This document shows positions 27,735-36,441 of a stretch of DNA of 64,000 nucleotides, in pieces. Within the stretch, counting starts at the first letter, position 1. Each line of letters begins with the position of its first letter. The position numbers and the translations under genes were made by a program. The DNA is taken from contig NZ_JACHYN010000006.1 in assembly GCF_014192915.1 (NCBI RefSeq), positions 186,001 through 250,000 on the forward strand, in the 5' to 3' direction. A model generated the notes under the pieces. It saw nothing but the letters and a program-made list of their open reading frames with translations. It searched no databases and was not told the DNA's origin. This stretch comes from Azospirillum sp. OGB3 (GTDB lineage Bacteria; Pseudomonadota; Alphaproteobacteria; Azospirillales; Azospirillaceae).

Positions 27735-27837
27735 CGGACCATGTGGGATTCCGGGATGCAGACGCCAATGATTCGGTCGCCGTGACGCAAGGAAATTCCG
27801 CATAGGCGCTTTGGGCGAGTTTCCCTCACCACGCCGC

Positions 27838-27865
27838 TTGCGTTATGAAGCCGGATCATTATATT
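27838..27865 (+). promoter_or_regulatory. candidate typA promoter
   Basis: TTGCGT (27838-27843), 16-bp spacer, TATATT (27860-27865). It is the best sigma70-like match in the tamA-typA spacer and lies 138 bp before the typA ATG. Confidence 0.45.
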
Positions 27866-27891
27866 GCGTCGCAACAGTTTCCCCGGCAGAG

Positions 27892-27920
27892 CCCCCCGAT
27901 CGATCTCGGAGGGTTTTTTT
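27892..27920 (+). terminator. terminator-like hairpin in the typA leader (possible attenuator or small RNA end)
   Basis: Eight-base-pair stem with one C/A mismatch (27892-27899 with 27906-27913), a 6-nt loop, then seven consecutive T (27914-27920). It begins about 20 bp after the predicted transcription start and 82 bp before typA. No plus-strand gene precedes it, so it would act on the typA transcript or end a short RNA. Confidence 0.55.
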
Positions 27921-28002
27921 GTTGTGCGCGGCCGACGTGCCGCGGTGTCGGGGCGGCATTGCGCAACGGAAGCCCCAGAGCGGATTTAAGAGTCCCCGAC
28001 AC

Positions 28003-29829
28003 ATGAATCTTCGTAACGTCGCCATCATCGCGCACGTCGACCACGGCAAGACGACCCTGGTCGATCAGCTCCTCAAGCAGGCCGGTTCGTTCCGCGAGAA
28101 TCAGCAGGTCGCCGAACGCGCCATGGACTCCAACGACCTGGAGCGCGAGCGCGGCATCACCATCCTGGCCAAGTGCACGTCGGTCCTGTGGAACGACCTG
28201 CGCATCAACATCGTGGACACCCCCGGCCACGCCGATTTCGGCGGCGAGGTCGAGCGCATCCTCTCCATGGTGGACGGCGTGGTCCTGCTCTGCGACGCCG
28301 CCGAAGGGCCGCTGCCGCAGACCAAGTTCGTGCTGGGCAAGGCGCTGAAGCTGGGCCTGCGCCCGATCGTCGTCATCAACAAGGTGGACCGTCCCGACGG
28401 CCGTCCGCACGAGGTGCATGACGAGGTGTTCGACCTCTTCGCCTCGCTCGATGCCTCGAACGAGCAGCTCGATTTCCCGACCCTGTTCGCCTCGGGCCGC
28501 AACGGCTGGGCGACCACGGACCTGGAGAACGGCGCCCGCGAGACGCTGACCCCGCTGTTCGAGCTGATCCGCGACCACGTCCCGCCGCCCAAGGTGGAAG
28601 AGGACCTGCCCTTCGCGATGCTGGCGACCACGCTGGAGGCGAACCCCTATCTGGGTCGCATCCTGACCGGCCGCATCCAGACCGGCAGCGTCAAGGTCAA
28701 CATGGCCATCAAGTCGCTGAGCCGCGACGGCAAGCTGATCGAGAACGCCCGCATCAGCAAGGTGCTGGCCTTCCGCGGTCTTGAGCGCGTTCCGGTGGAC
28801 GAGGCGCACGCCGGCGACATCGTCGCCCTGGCCGGCCTGACCACCACCACCGTGGCCGACACCATCTGCGCGCCGGAAGTGGCCGAGCCGCTGAACGCCC
28901 AGCCGATCGACCCGCCGACCCTGGCGATGACCTTCTCGGTCAACGACAGCCCGCTGGCTGGCCGCGAGGGCGACAAGGTCACCAGCCGCATGATCCGCGA
29001 CCGCCTGTTCCGCGAGGCGGAAGGCAACGTGGCGCTGCGCATCTCCGACACCGAGGGCGGCGACGCCTTCGAGGTGGCCGGCCGCGGCGAACTGCAGCTC
29101 GGCATCCTCATCGAGACGATGCGCCGCGAGGGCTACGAGCTGGCCATCAGCCGTCCGCGCGTGCTGTTCAAGACCGATCCGCTGAACGGCCAACGCCTGG
29201 AGCCGATCGAGGAAGTCGTCGTCGACGTGGACGAGGAGTTCTCCGGCACCGTCGTGCAGAAGATGGCGGAGCGCAAGGCGGACCTCATCGAGATGCGTCC
29301 GTCGGGCGGCAACAAGACCCGCATCGTCTTCCACGCCCCGTCGCGCGGCCTGATCGGCTATCAGGGCGAGTTCCTGACCGACACGCGCGGCACCGGCATC
29401 ATGAACCGGCTGTTCCACGGCTATGCCCCCTACAAGGGCACCATCGCCGGCCGGCGCACCGGCGTCCTGATCTCCAACGCCGACGGCACCGCGGTCGCCT
29501 ACGCGCTGTGGAACCTGGAGGATCGCGGCCCGATGCTGATCGATCCGGGCGTTCCGGTCTATCAGGGCATGATCATCGGTGAGCACACCCGCGGCAACGA
29601 CCTCGAGGTCAACGTCATCAAAGGCAAGCAGCTCACCAACATCCGCACCACCAGCAAGGACGAGGCGGTCCGCCTGACCCCGCCGATCCAGATGACGCTG
29701 GAGCGCGCCCTGTCCTACATCGGCGACGACGAGCTGGTGGAGGTGACGCCGAAGTCCATCCGCCTGCGCAAGCGCTACCTCGACCCGAACGAGCGCAAGC
29801 GTCACGCCCGCGCCGCCGAAGCCAGCTGA
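28003..29829 (+). CDS. typA: translational GTPase TypA/BipA
   Basis: Ribosome-associated GTPase of the EF-G group, needed for ribosome assembly and stress or cold adaptation. 608 residues. G1 [17 protein letters not shown], switch region [15 protein letters not shown]3 [15 protein letters not shown] and G4 [13 protein letters not shown]. The TypA-specific C-terminal part includes [20 protein letters not shown] and [17 protein letters not shown]. Ribosome-binding site is weak; see the leader hairpin. Confidence 0.98.
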   Translation: MNLRNVAIIAHVDHGKTTLVDQLLKQAGSFRENQQVAERAMDSNDLERERGITILAKCTSVLWNDLRINIVDTPGHADFGGEVERILSMVDGVVLLCDAAEGPLPQTKFVLGKALKLGLRPIVVINKVDRPDGRPHEVHDEVFDLFASLDASNEQLDFPTLFASGRNGWATTDLENGARETLTPLFELIRDHVPPPKVEEDLPFAMLATTLEANPYLGRILTGRIQTGSVKVNMAIKSLSRDGKLIENARISKVLAFRGLERVPVDEAHAGDIVALAGLTTTTVADTICAPEVAEPLNAQPIDPPTLAMTFSVNDSPLAGREGDKVTSRMIRDRLFREAEGNVALRISDTEGGDAFEVAGRGELQLGILIETMRREGYELAISRPRVLFKTDPLNGQRLEPIEEVVVDVDEEFSGTVVQKMAERKADLIEMRPSGGNKTRIVFHAPSRGLIGYQGEFLTDTRGTGIMNRLFHGYAPYKGTIAGRRTGVLISNADGTAVAYALWNLEDRGPMLIDPGVPVYQGMIIGEHTRGNDLEVNVIKGKQLTNIRTTSKDEAVRLTPPIQMTLERALSYIGDDELVEVTPKSIRLRKRYLDPNERKRHARAAEAS

Positions 29830-29858
29830 GGCTGATAAGCAAGGCAGCGTTGAGATCG

Positions 29859-29889
29859 CGGGAGGGCTTCGGCCCTCCCGTTTTCTTTT
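29859..29889 (+). terminator. rho-independent terminator of typA
   Basis: Nine-bp stem cgggagggc/gccctcccg with a TTCG tetraloop (29859-29880), followed by ttttctttt. A textbook terminator. Confidence 0.9.
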
Positions 29890-29939
29890 CAGCAACGGCA
29901 GCCGCGGTTACCCTTCGGAAAACGCATGCGGAGGGACCG

Positions 29940-30413
29940 ATGTCGGGACGCGAACACAAGTACGGCACTACGGTCACCTGGACCGGCAACCAGGGAACCG
30001 GAACGTCCGGATACAAGGCCTACAGCCGCGATCTTGAAATCGCCGCCCCCGGCAAGCCGCCGATCCCCGGATCGTCCGACCCGGCCTTCCGTGGCGACCC
30101 CGCCCGTTACAATCCCGAAGACATGCTCGTGGCCTCGCTCTCGTCCTGCCACATGCTGTGGTACCTGCATCTGTGCGCCGTGAATGGCGTCACGGTGACC
30201 TCCTACACGGACGAGGCATCCGGAACGATGGCCGAGGACGCCGATGGCGGGGGCCGCTTCACCGACGTCGTCCTACGCCCCCAGGTCACCCTTGCCCCTG
30301 GAAGCGATTCCGCCAAGGCCGTGACCCTGCATCACGAAGCCCATGAGAAATGCTTCATCGCCAATTCGGTGAATTTCCCGGTGCGGGTCGAGGCGCGGAT
30401 TGCCGTTGAATGA
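29940..30413 (+). CDS. OsmC/Ohr family protein
   Basis: 157 residues. OsmC-family peroxidases reduce organic hydroperoxides using two cysteines; both are present, in LVASLSSCHMLWYLHLCAV and HEKCFIANSVNFPV. The N-terminal YSRDLEIAAPGKPPIPGSSD matches the OsmC subgroup rather than Ohr. ATG at 29940 has GGAGGG upstream. It follows the typA terminator and precedes a terminator used by the opposite strand. Confidence 0.93.
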   Translation: MSGREHKYGTTVTWTGNQGTGTSGYKAYSRDLEIAAPGKPPIPGSSDPAFRGDPARYNPEDMLVASLSSCHMLWYLHLCAVNGVTVTSYTDEASGTMAEDADGGGRFTDVVLRPQVTLAPGSDSAKAVTLHHEAHEKCFIANSVNFPVRVEARIAVE

Positions 30414-30414
30414 C

Positions 30415-30445
30415 AAAGAAAAACCCCCTTCCGGATGGAAGGGGG
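30415..30445 (-). terminator. terminator for the 60-residue gene / csbD operon
   Basis: Stem cccccttcc/ggaaggggg (30424-30432 with 30437-30445), GGAT loop. On the minus strand the stem is followed by tttttcttt (complement of 30415-30423), so it terminates leftward transcription. Confidence 0.8.
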
Positions 30446-30451
30446 CGAATC

Positions 30452-30634
30452 CTAGTCCCTCAAGCTCTTTTTCTTAATGTCGGGCTTCTCGCCCAATTCG
30501 TCGAACTTCTCCTGGACAGGCTTGTCCGGGTTGCCTGAGGCCTGCCCAGTTTCCTTGATGAGCTTGTCCTCGATCCGCTGAGCGGCGTCGGACGGGGCAT
30601 CTTCCTTGCGATGCCCCCGCTCCTCCGTGCCCAT
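30452..30634 (-). CDS. small hydrophilic protein encoded with CsbD, unknown
   Basis: 60 residues, strongly charged, no hydrophobic segment: RIEDKLIKETGQASGNPDKP and EKFDELGEKPDIKKKS. The ATG at 30634 overlaps the csbD stop (TGATG), so the two are translationally coupled. The composition resembles intrinsically disordered stress proteins. No family recognised. Confidence 0.65.
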   Translation of the reverse strand: MGTEERGHRKEDAPSDAAQRIEDKLIKETGQASGNPDKPVQEKFDELGEKPDIKKKSLRD

Positions 30635-30810
30635 CACTTGTCGCCTTTGAGGATGTCCTTCACCTTGCCGACGACCTTGTCCAGCTTGCCCTCGGCCTTG
30701 TCGGCGCGGCCTTCGTCCTTCAGATCCCGGTTGCCGGTCAGGTCGCCGGCCTGCTTCTTGACTTCGCCCTTCAGCTCCTTGCCGGCACCGGTGATGCGAT
30801 CGGTGTTCAT
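30634..30810 (-). CDS. CsbD family stress protein
   Basis: 58 residues, Lys/Asp/Gly-rich: DRITGAGKELKGEVKKQAGD, then DEGRADKAEGKLDKVVGKVKD, the doublet repeat of the CsbD family. These small proteins belong to general stress regulons; the biochemical role is unknown. AGGAG lies at good spacing before the ATG. Confidence 0.92.
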   Translation of the reverse strand: MNTDRITGAGKELKGEVKKQAGDLTGNRDLKDEGRADKAEGKLDKVVGKVKDILKGDK

Positions 30811-30931
30811 GGTGCCTTCTCCTTTGATTGGTGACTGTTTCAGCGACCGTAAACAGGGCCGCAAGAGAAACGTCACGCCTTCGCTTGCCCGCAAAGGGAG
30901 AGGAGTCCGTCGCGTCCGGCTTTGCCGCGCC

Positions 30932-31345
30932 TCACTTTTGCCCCAACCCTTCCCCGATCTTTCGGATAAGGCTGTCCCGCTCCTCCGGGCTGTAGCGCTC
31001 TGCGAAGCCCGCCCCCCACACCGGCCCCGGCCACGCCGGGTCCGTCTTGGAGCGGGCAATGACGTGGATATGAAGCTGCGGGACCAGATTGCCCAGAGCC
31101 CCGACGTTGATCTTGTCCGGCTTGAACAGCGCATCCAGCGTGCGCGAGGCGAGGGCGATCTCGTCCATCAGCCGGTGCTGGTCCTCTCGGCACAACTGGT
31201 GGATCTCCGTCAGGCCATGCCGGGCGGGAACCAGGATCAGCCATGGCCACACCCGATTGTCCATCAGCAGGACGCGGCACAGCGGCCATTCGGCAATCAG
31301 GGCGGTATCGGCCTGCAAACGGTCGTGCAGATGGAACATCGTCAT
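30932..31345 (-). CDS. HIT domain protein
   Basis: 137 residues. The histidine-triad motif reads QLHIHVIAR, one His short of the full HxHxHxx core, a pattern common in the proteobacterial HIT branch. N-terminal LMDNRVWPWLILVPARHGLTEIHQL is typical of that branch. HIT proteins hydrolyse or transfer nucleotides; the substrate is unknown. ATG at 31345. Confidence 0.9.
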   Translation of the reverse strand: MTMFHLHDRLQADTALIAEWPLCRVLLMDNRVWPWLILVPARHGLTEIHQLCREDQHRLMDEIALASRTLDALFKPDKINVGALGNLVPQLHIHVIARSKTDPAWPGPVWGAGFAERYSPEERDSLIRKIGEGLGQK

Positions 31346-31770
31346 GGGGTCCCGTGTCTTCCCTTCGGCCAGTAAGGTTTTCCTTACGGCGTCCGGGGAA
31401 GAAAACGCCCATCCGGTGCGTTCGTCCAGTGGGGATTGCCGCCGCTGCAGGTCTGGGGACCGGCGCTTCGGAGTGGGACTGGTTGCGGGACTAGGAAAAA
31501 TGTATAAACTGCCGCACGATCTTTATTCGGTCCGGTGATGTTCCGGTCGGAGGCGTTCGCTCTTCCGGCTTATGCGGATCGCGCGGCGGATTGAGACGTG
31601 TCCTGCAACCAGGGTGGTGGGTACGGGTGTTCGGTCCGAAGGCGGTGTCGGGGCGGCGAGTCCCCCTGCGTGCCGATCCGGTTGAACCCCTTCGCTGAAT
31701 TCAAAGATGCCCGGCCGGGGCGGACAAAGCCAGGACGGTCGGCAGACGTTTGGGACAAAGAAAGACGGTC
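31346..31770. promoter_or_regulatory. divergent spacer between the HIT gene and the glucan synthase gene
   Basis: 425 bp, no coding evidence. A perfect 6-bp inverted repeat with TTTT loop (gtaagg/ccttac, 31372-31387) lies 27 bp before the HIT ATG. A TATAAA at 31503-31508 within an AT-rich patch is a possible -10 for the rightward gene, leaving a leader of about 260 nt. No riboswitch class recognised. Confidence 0.4.
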
Positions 31771-34380
31771 ATGCGCAAGTCGGCGATCGCGGCTCTTCTT
31801 CTCGTGATCCTGGGCAACATCGGAGTCTGGGCGCTGTGGAACCGCCCGGTCGCCGAGCGGTCCTGGGGCGGCGCCATCAGCGGCGTCGGCTACACGCCCT
31901 TCCACCCGGACAAGAGCCCGTCCAAGGGCGACAAGGCCTCGGCGGAGGATATCGAGAAGGACATGAAGGCCCTGGAGGGGTCGGTCAAGGGCGTCCGCAT
32001 CTACTCCACCACCGACGGGTCGGAGCAGACGGCGCCCATCGCCCGCAAGTACGGAATTCCGATCACCGCGGGCGCCTGGATCGCCGGCAAGCCGGAGATC
32101 GACGAGCCGGAGATCAACGGCCTGATCAAGCTGGCGCGCGACAACAACAACGTCCGCCGCGTCCTGGTCGGCAACGAGGCGATCCTGCGCGCCGACATCA
32201 CCGTCCCCCAGGCCATCGAATACATCAAGCGCGTGAAGAAGAAGGTCAACGTTCCGGTCTCCACCGCGGAGCCGTGGCACGTCTGGCTGGAGCATCCGGA
32301 ACTGGCCGAAGCGGTGGACTTCCTGGCCGTCCACCTGCTGCCCTATTGGGAAGGCGTACCCGCCGACCAGTCGGTCGATTACGCCATGTTCCGCTACAAC
32401 GAGTTGAAGACCAAGTTCCCCAACAAGCACATCCTGATCTCGGAAATCGGCTGGCCGGCCGACGGCCCGTGGCGCCGCGGCGCCGAGGCGAGCCAGGTCA
32501 ACCAAGCCAAGTTCATCCGCACCTTCCTGAACGTCGCGGCGCAGAACAAGCTCGACTATTTCATCATGGAGGCCTTCGACCAGCCCTGGAAGCGGGAGAT
32601 CGAAGGCACCGCCGGCACCAGCTGGGGCCTTTGGGACGCATGGCGCAAGCCGAAGTTCCCGATGATCGGCGAGGTGACGGAACTGCGGAACTGGCCGCTG
32701 CTCTGCGGCATCTCCATCGCCGTCGGCTTCCTGCCGCTCGTCTTCTTCCTGTGGCGCCGCGGCGGCGACCTGAAGTTCGGCGGGCAGATCTTCTACGGCG
32801 CGATGATCCAAGGCGTGTCGTCGGTTCTGGTCTTCACCTTCACCGCGGCCAGCGTTGCCGGCCTCGCCACCACCACGGAAATCGCCTGGGGCATCCTGGT
32901 CTTCTGCCAGCTCGTCCTGCTCGCCGTCATGCTGATCGACGGGCTGGAACTGACCGAGGTCGTCTGGCAGGACCGCTTCAAGCGCAAGTTCCAGCCCTGC
33001 TCGGCGGCGCCCCTGCCCAACGCGCCGAAGGTCTCCATCCATGTGCCCTGCTACAACGAGCCGCCGCACATGGTCATGGAGACCCTGGACGCGCTGGCCC
33101 GATTGGACTACCCGAACTACGAGGTCCTGCTGCTCGACAACAACACCAAGGACCCGGCGGTGTGGCGCCCGGTCGAGGAGTACTGTCGCAAGCTGGGGCC
33201 GAAGTTCCGCTTCTTCCACCTCGACAATTGGCCGGGCTTCAAGGCCGGCGCGCTGAATTTCGGCCTCGCCCAGACGGCGCCGGACGCCCAGCACATCGCG
33301 GTCATCGACAGCGACTACCAAGTCCACCCCGACTGGCTGAAGGCGACGATTCCGCACTTCAACCGGCCCGAGGTCGGCTTCGTCCAGTCCCCCCAGGACT
33401 ACCGGGACTGGAGCCACGACCTGTTCCAGCGGATGATCAACTGGGAATACGCCGGCTTCTTCCACATCGGCATGATCCAGCGCAACGAGCGCAACGCGAT
33501 CATCCAGCACGGCACGATGACCATCATCCGCAAATCCGCGCTGGAGGAGGTCGGCCGCTGGGGCGAGTGGTGCATCACCGAGGACGCCGACCTCGGCCTG
33601 CGCCTGTTCGAGCACAAGTACGAAGCCGTCTACATGCCGGAGAGCTACGGCAAGGGCCTCGTTCCCGACAGCTTCTCCGCCTACAAGACGCAGCGCTTCC
33701 GCTGGGCCTACGGCGCCGTGCAGATCCTCAAGCACCACTGGCGCGACCTGCTGCCGGGCGGCCCGCGCCTGACCGCCGGCCAGAAGTATCACTTCATCAC
33801 CGGTTGGCTGCCCTGGTTCGCCGACGCCGCCCACATGATCTTCGGCATCGCCGGCATCATCTGGTCGCTCGGCCTGCTGGCCTTCCCGAAGTATTTCGAG
33901 TTCCCGCCCAGCGTCTTCATGATCCCGACACTCAGCGTCTTCGCCTTCAAGGTCGGCGCCTCGCTCTGGCTGTACGAGGCGCGGGTGAAGTGCGGCTTCT
34001 GGGACAAGGTCGGCGCCGCCATCGCCGGCATGGCGCTGACCCACACGGTGGGCCGCGCCATGTGGCTGGGCATGTTCACCTCCGGACGCCCCTTCGTCCG
34101 CACGCCGAAGTGCGAGAACCAGCCGGCGCTGATGCAGGCCTTCCTGATGGCGCGGGAAGAGATCGCGCTGCTGCTGGGCCTGTGGGGCGCCGCCCTCGCC
34201 ATCGTGCTGGTGTTCGGGCACGAGAACCGTGACGCCTTCATGTGGTCGGGCCTGCTGGTCGTGCAGTCGCTGCCCTACCTGTCGGCCTTCATCACCGCGC
34301 TGATCAACGCCTTCCCGAACATCGGGCTGGGCAAGCAGCGGCCCGAGCCCACGGAAGCCGCCAAGGCCGGGGCGGATTGA
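31771..34380 (+). CDS. GH17-GT2 fusion beta-glucan synthase, NdvB-like (Bradyrhizobium type)
   Basis: 869 residues. After an N-terminal membrane anchor comes a GH17-like domain (about residues 35-300) with both catalytic glutamates in VLVGNEAILR and ISEIGWPADG. Four transmembrane segments follow, then a processive GT2 domain: IHVPCYNEPPHMV, AVIDSDYQVHPDW (DxD), CITEDADLGLRLFEH and QRFRWAYGAVQILKHH (QxxRW), with more membrane helices to the C-terminus. GH17-GT2 fusions make or remodel cyclic/linear beta-1,3-(1,6)-glucans in the periplasm. ATG at 31771; the Shine-Dalgarno is weak. Monocistronic. Confidence 0.9.
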   Translation: MRKSAIAALLLVILGNIGVWALWNRPVAERSWGGAISGVGYTPFHPDKSPSKGDKASAEDIEKDMKALEGSVKGVRIYSTTDGSEQTAPIARKYGIPITAGAWIAGKPEIDEPEINGLIKLARDNNNVRRVLVGNEAILRADITVPQAIEYIKRVKKKVNVPVSTAEPWHVWLEHPELAEAVDFLAVHLLPYWEGVPADQSVDYAMFRYNELKTKFPNKHILISEIGWPADGPWRRGAEASQVNQAKFIRTFLNVAAQNKLDYFIMEAFDQPWKREIEGTAGTSWGLWDAWRKPKFPMIGEVTELRNWPLLCGISIAVGFLPLVFFLWRRGGDLKFGGQIFYGAMIQGVSSVLVFTFTAASVAGLATTTEIAWGILVFCQLVLLAVMLIDGLELTEVVWQDRFKRKFQPCSAAPLPNAPKVSIHVPCYNEPPHMVMETLDALARLDYPNYEVLLLDNNTKDPAVWRPVEEYCRKLGPKFRFFHLDNWPGFKAGALNFGLAQTAPDAQHIAVIDSDYQVHPDWLKATIPHFNRPEVGFVQSPQDYRDWSHDLFQRMINWEYAGFFHIGMIQRNERNAIIQHGTMTIIRKSALEEVGRWGEWCITEDADLGLRLFEHKYEAVYMPESYGKGLVPDSFSAYKTQRFRWAYGAVQILKHHWRDLLPGGPRLTAGQKYHFITGWLPWFADAAHMIFGIAGIIWSLGLLAFPKYFEFPPSVFMIPTLSVFAFKVGASLWLYEARVKCGFWDKVGAAIAGMALTHTVGRAMWLGMFTSGRPFVRTPKCENQPALMQAFLMAREEIALLLGLWGAALAIVLVFGHENRDAFMWSGLLVVQSLPYLSAFITALINAFPNIGLGKQRPEPTEAAKAGAD

Positions 34381-34403
34381 CCGTCCCCATCGGAGCGCGA
34401 ACT

Positions 34404-34436
34404 GAGGAGAGCCCGCCACCCGGCGGGGCTCTCCTC
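34404..34436 (+). terminator. hairpin after the glucan synthase gene
   Basis: Long stem (gaggagagcccgcc region with ggcggggctctcctc, one bulged base) starting 23 bp past the stop. No T-run follows. Confidence 0.5.
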
Positions 34437-34467
34437 ATGTCGGCCTTTCGATGGTTCGTCCGTCCCT

Positions 34468-34770
34468 TCAGTCCTGGGAACCGCCATCCGCCATCTGCCC
34501 GACCCCGACATGAGCCGACGCGGGATGGGCGGCGTTCACCTGGATCATCAGGCGTTCGACGATCTGCAGCGCCAAGCGGTGCAAATTCGGGTCTTCGCCA
34601 TTGGCATCGCGATTTTGATGGGCAGCTGCGGCGTCTTCGAGCGCAGCATGCGCTTCTTCAAGCCGTAAGACGCCGCGTTCCACCAATGCGAGCATAAGGG
34701 ATTCACAAATCGAGAGGGCAGCCAGTCCCGCCGCATCCCGCTCCGCCGCCATGCCGCCCCCCGCACTCAT
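34468..34770 (-). CDS. small helical protein, unknown
   Basis: 100 residues, acidic and Ala/His-rich: LSICESLMLALVERGVLRLE, EEAHAALEDAAAAHQNRDAN, LHRLALQIVERLMIQVNA. Predicted helical, soluble. ATG at 34770. The pattern recalls small regulators annotated only as hypothetical in Azospirillum relatives; no assigned family. Confidence 0.55.
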   Translation of the reverse strand: MSAGGGMAAERDAAGLAALSICESLMLALVERGVLRLEEAHAALEDAAAAHQNRDANGEDPNLHRLALQIVERLMIQVNAAHPASAHVGVGQMADGGSQD

Positions 34771-34869
34771 CTGTTACCACCGACGGCCGTTCAAAACCCC
34801 ATACGGCCAATGCCACCAACAGTTTTGTATATGATCCCTCACCTGTCCGGTCGAGAAAATCTAACCCCC

Positions 34870-34880
34870 ATTAACCTATG
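34870..34880 (+). promoter_or_regulatory. shared 11-bp element upstream of crp-like gene 1
   Basis: ATTAACCTATG, 113 bp before the ATG at 34993, inside an AT-rich patch. The identical 11-mer occurs at 35823-35833 upstream of the receiver-domain gene, suggesting a common regulator or start-site element. Confidence 0.35.
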
Positions 34881-34992
34881 TTATAGATGGTTTTATCGTT
34901 TGGCTTAATCGTTCGAGGCCGCCCGGAATTGGGCTGGCAGTGGCACTCGCTTCGGGGCCATAACAATTGGACGATCAAAGGCTGGAACAGAA

Positions 34993-35787
34993 ATGACCCG
35001 CGCCCAGGCCAACATACCGTCATCTCCACTGGGGCGCAAGATAACGAGTTACATGAACTTGACAGATGAGGAGAAGAGTTTCCTCGGCGAGTTGGAACGG
35101 AATGTTACACGACACGGTTCGCGATCCGATCTTCTCCAGCAGGGTGAGCGCTACGGTTGCGTGCGCGTGATGCGCAAAGGCTGGGCGATCCGGCATAAGG
35201 CGCTCCCCGACGGGCGGCGGCAGGTCGTCAATTTCGTCCTGCCCGGCGACATCATCGGCTTTTACTGCAACCTGTTCGAAACGGCCGACCATGGCGTCAC
35301 CACGCTGACCCCCGCTGAGGTCGCCAACTTCCAGCCGGAACGCATCATCGAGCTGTTCAAGCTCTTTCCTCGTCTGGCCGCGGCCCTCGCCTGGTCCGGC
35401 GCCAAAGAGGAGGCGATCATCGCCGAACGCCTGCTCAGCGTCGGGCGCCGCACCGCCCTTGAGCGCACCGCCCACCTGATCGTGGAACTGCTGCGACGGT
35501 TGAGCATCGTCGGCCTGGTCGAGGAAGGACGTTTCACCCTGCCGGTAACCCAGGAGATCCTGGCGGACGCGCTGGGGCTCAGCATCGTCCACATCAACCG
35601 GACGCTCCGACGGCTGCGCGACATCGGGCTGATCGATCTGGCCGGACAGCAGATCACTGTCCACGATGTGAAGCAGCTCGCCTCCGTCGGCCAGTTCGAC
35701 GAACTGTACCTGCACCTGATCCAGGCGCCGAAGCAATTGGAGCATGCGCTGGACGCCAAGTCGGACCGCAAGCGTGCAGGCGACTGA
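34993..35787 (+). CDS. Crp/Fnr family transcriptional regulator (FixK-like, no N-terminal Fe-S cysteines)
   Basis: 264 residues. The effector domain shows GERYGCVRVMRKGWAIRH and VNFVLPGDIIGFYCNLF, but no cAMP-type G-E...R-S signature. The winged helix is PVTQEILADALGLSIVHINRTLRRLRDIG. The single N-terminal half lacks the Fnr cysteine cluster, so the signal is unknown. A ~35-residue C-terminal extension follows the wing. Upstream: an AT-rich promoter region with the ATTAACCTATG element. Confidence 0.9.
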   Translation: MTRAQANIPSSPLGRKITSYMNLTDEEKSFLGELERNVTRHGSRSDLLQQGERYGCVRVMRKGWAIRHKALPDGRRQVVNFVLPGDIIGFYCNLFETADHGVTTLTPAEVANFQPERIIELFKLFPRLAAALAWSGAKEEAIIAERLLSVGRRTALERTAHLIVELLRRLSIVGLVEEGRFTLPVTQEILADALGLSIVHINRTLRRLRDIGLIDLAGQQITVHDVKQLASVGQFDELYLHLIQAPKQLEHALDAKSDRKRAGD

Positions 35788-35822
35788 TCCTGTTCTTCAG
35801 TCCCCAACGATATTCTCCTCCG

Positions 35823-35833
35823 ATTAACCTATG
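35823..35833 (+). promoter_or_regulatory. second copy of the 11-bp element
   Basis: ATTAACCTATG, 170 bp before the receiver-domain ATG and 36 bp after the first crp-like gene. See 34870-34880. Confidence 0.35.
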
Positions 35834-36002
35834 ACAATGCGACGGCGCGCTGCCTGATATAGAATCTAAATTACCTGCTCAGATAACCGAGCGGACAGCG
35901 GCCCCCAAGATGGCTTTCCCCAACAGGCCGGCCGGAGGGAATCGGGCAGCCGGCTTCGCCGTCCTGTTGTTCACCGCTCCCCGCTGTTCATTTGGATTAC
36001 GC

Positions 36003-36416
36003 ATGACCGACGTTTCCCTCGCCGGCCGATCCGCAAGCTCAGGCACACTCACGGTCGCCCTCCTGGAGGACGACATGGTGCTGTGCCTGTGCATGGAAAC
36101 CCTGTTCGAGGACTGGGGAATGCTGCTGGTCAGCGCCCCGACGCCCGCCGCTCTTCTGGACGCGCTGAACGGCGGCACGCTCCCCGATGTCATGGTTGCC
36201 GATTATCATCTGGGCCGCCACGGCAAGGCGCCGGAATCCGTCAAGGCCGTCTTGGCGGAACTCGGATCGGCCATTCCCGTCATCATCACCACCGGAGACG
36301 AGTCCTTGGCCACCCAGGCGGAAATCCGCGACGCCGGCTGGCATTTCCTTCCCAAGCCCTACGACCCCGAATCGCTGCGCGCTCTGATTCTGTCCGTTCT
36401 CGGGCGGACGGACTGA
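36003..36416 (+). CDS. stand-alone response-regulator receiver domain
   Basis: 137 residues with all receiver landmarks: acidic pair in ALLEDDMVL, phospho-acceptor Asp in DVMVADYHLG (near residue 63), Thr in VIITTGDES and Lys in FLPKPYDPESL. No output domain, so it acts on a partner protein (CheY/DivK mode) or in a phosphorelay. ATG at 36003 gives the usual N-terminal length; an in-frame start further upstream is possible. It converges with the second crp-like gene. Confidence 0.92.
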   Translation: MTDVSLAGRSASSGTLTVALLEDDMVLCLCMETLFEDWGMLLVSAPTPAALLDALNGGTLPDVMVADYHLGRHGKAPESVKAVLAELGSAIPVIITTGDESLATQAEIRDAGWHFLPKPYDPESLRALILSVLGRTD

Positions 36417-36441
36417 AACGCCCAGTTCAGGCGCCGCACCG

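Noticed and set aside
27811..28002. In-frame N-terminal extension of typA by 64 codons
   Set aside because: It would translate through the predicted promoter and terminator-like hairpin; TypA homologues begin at MNLRN.
31570..34419. Open frame of about 950 codons opposite the glucan synthase
   Set aside because: Antisense shadow; the plus-strand frame has GH17 and GT2 motifs.
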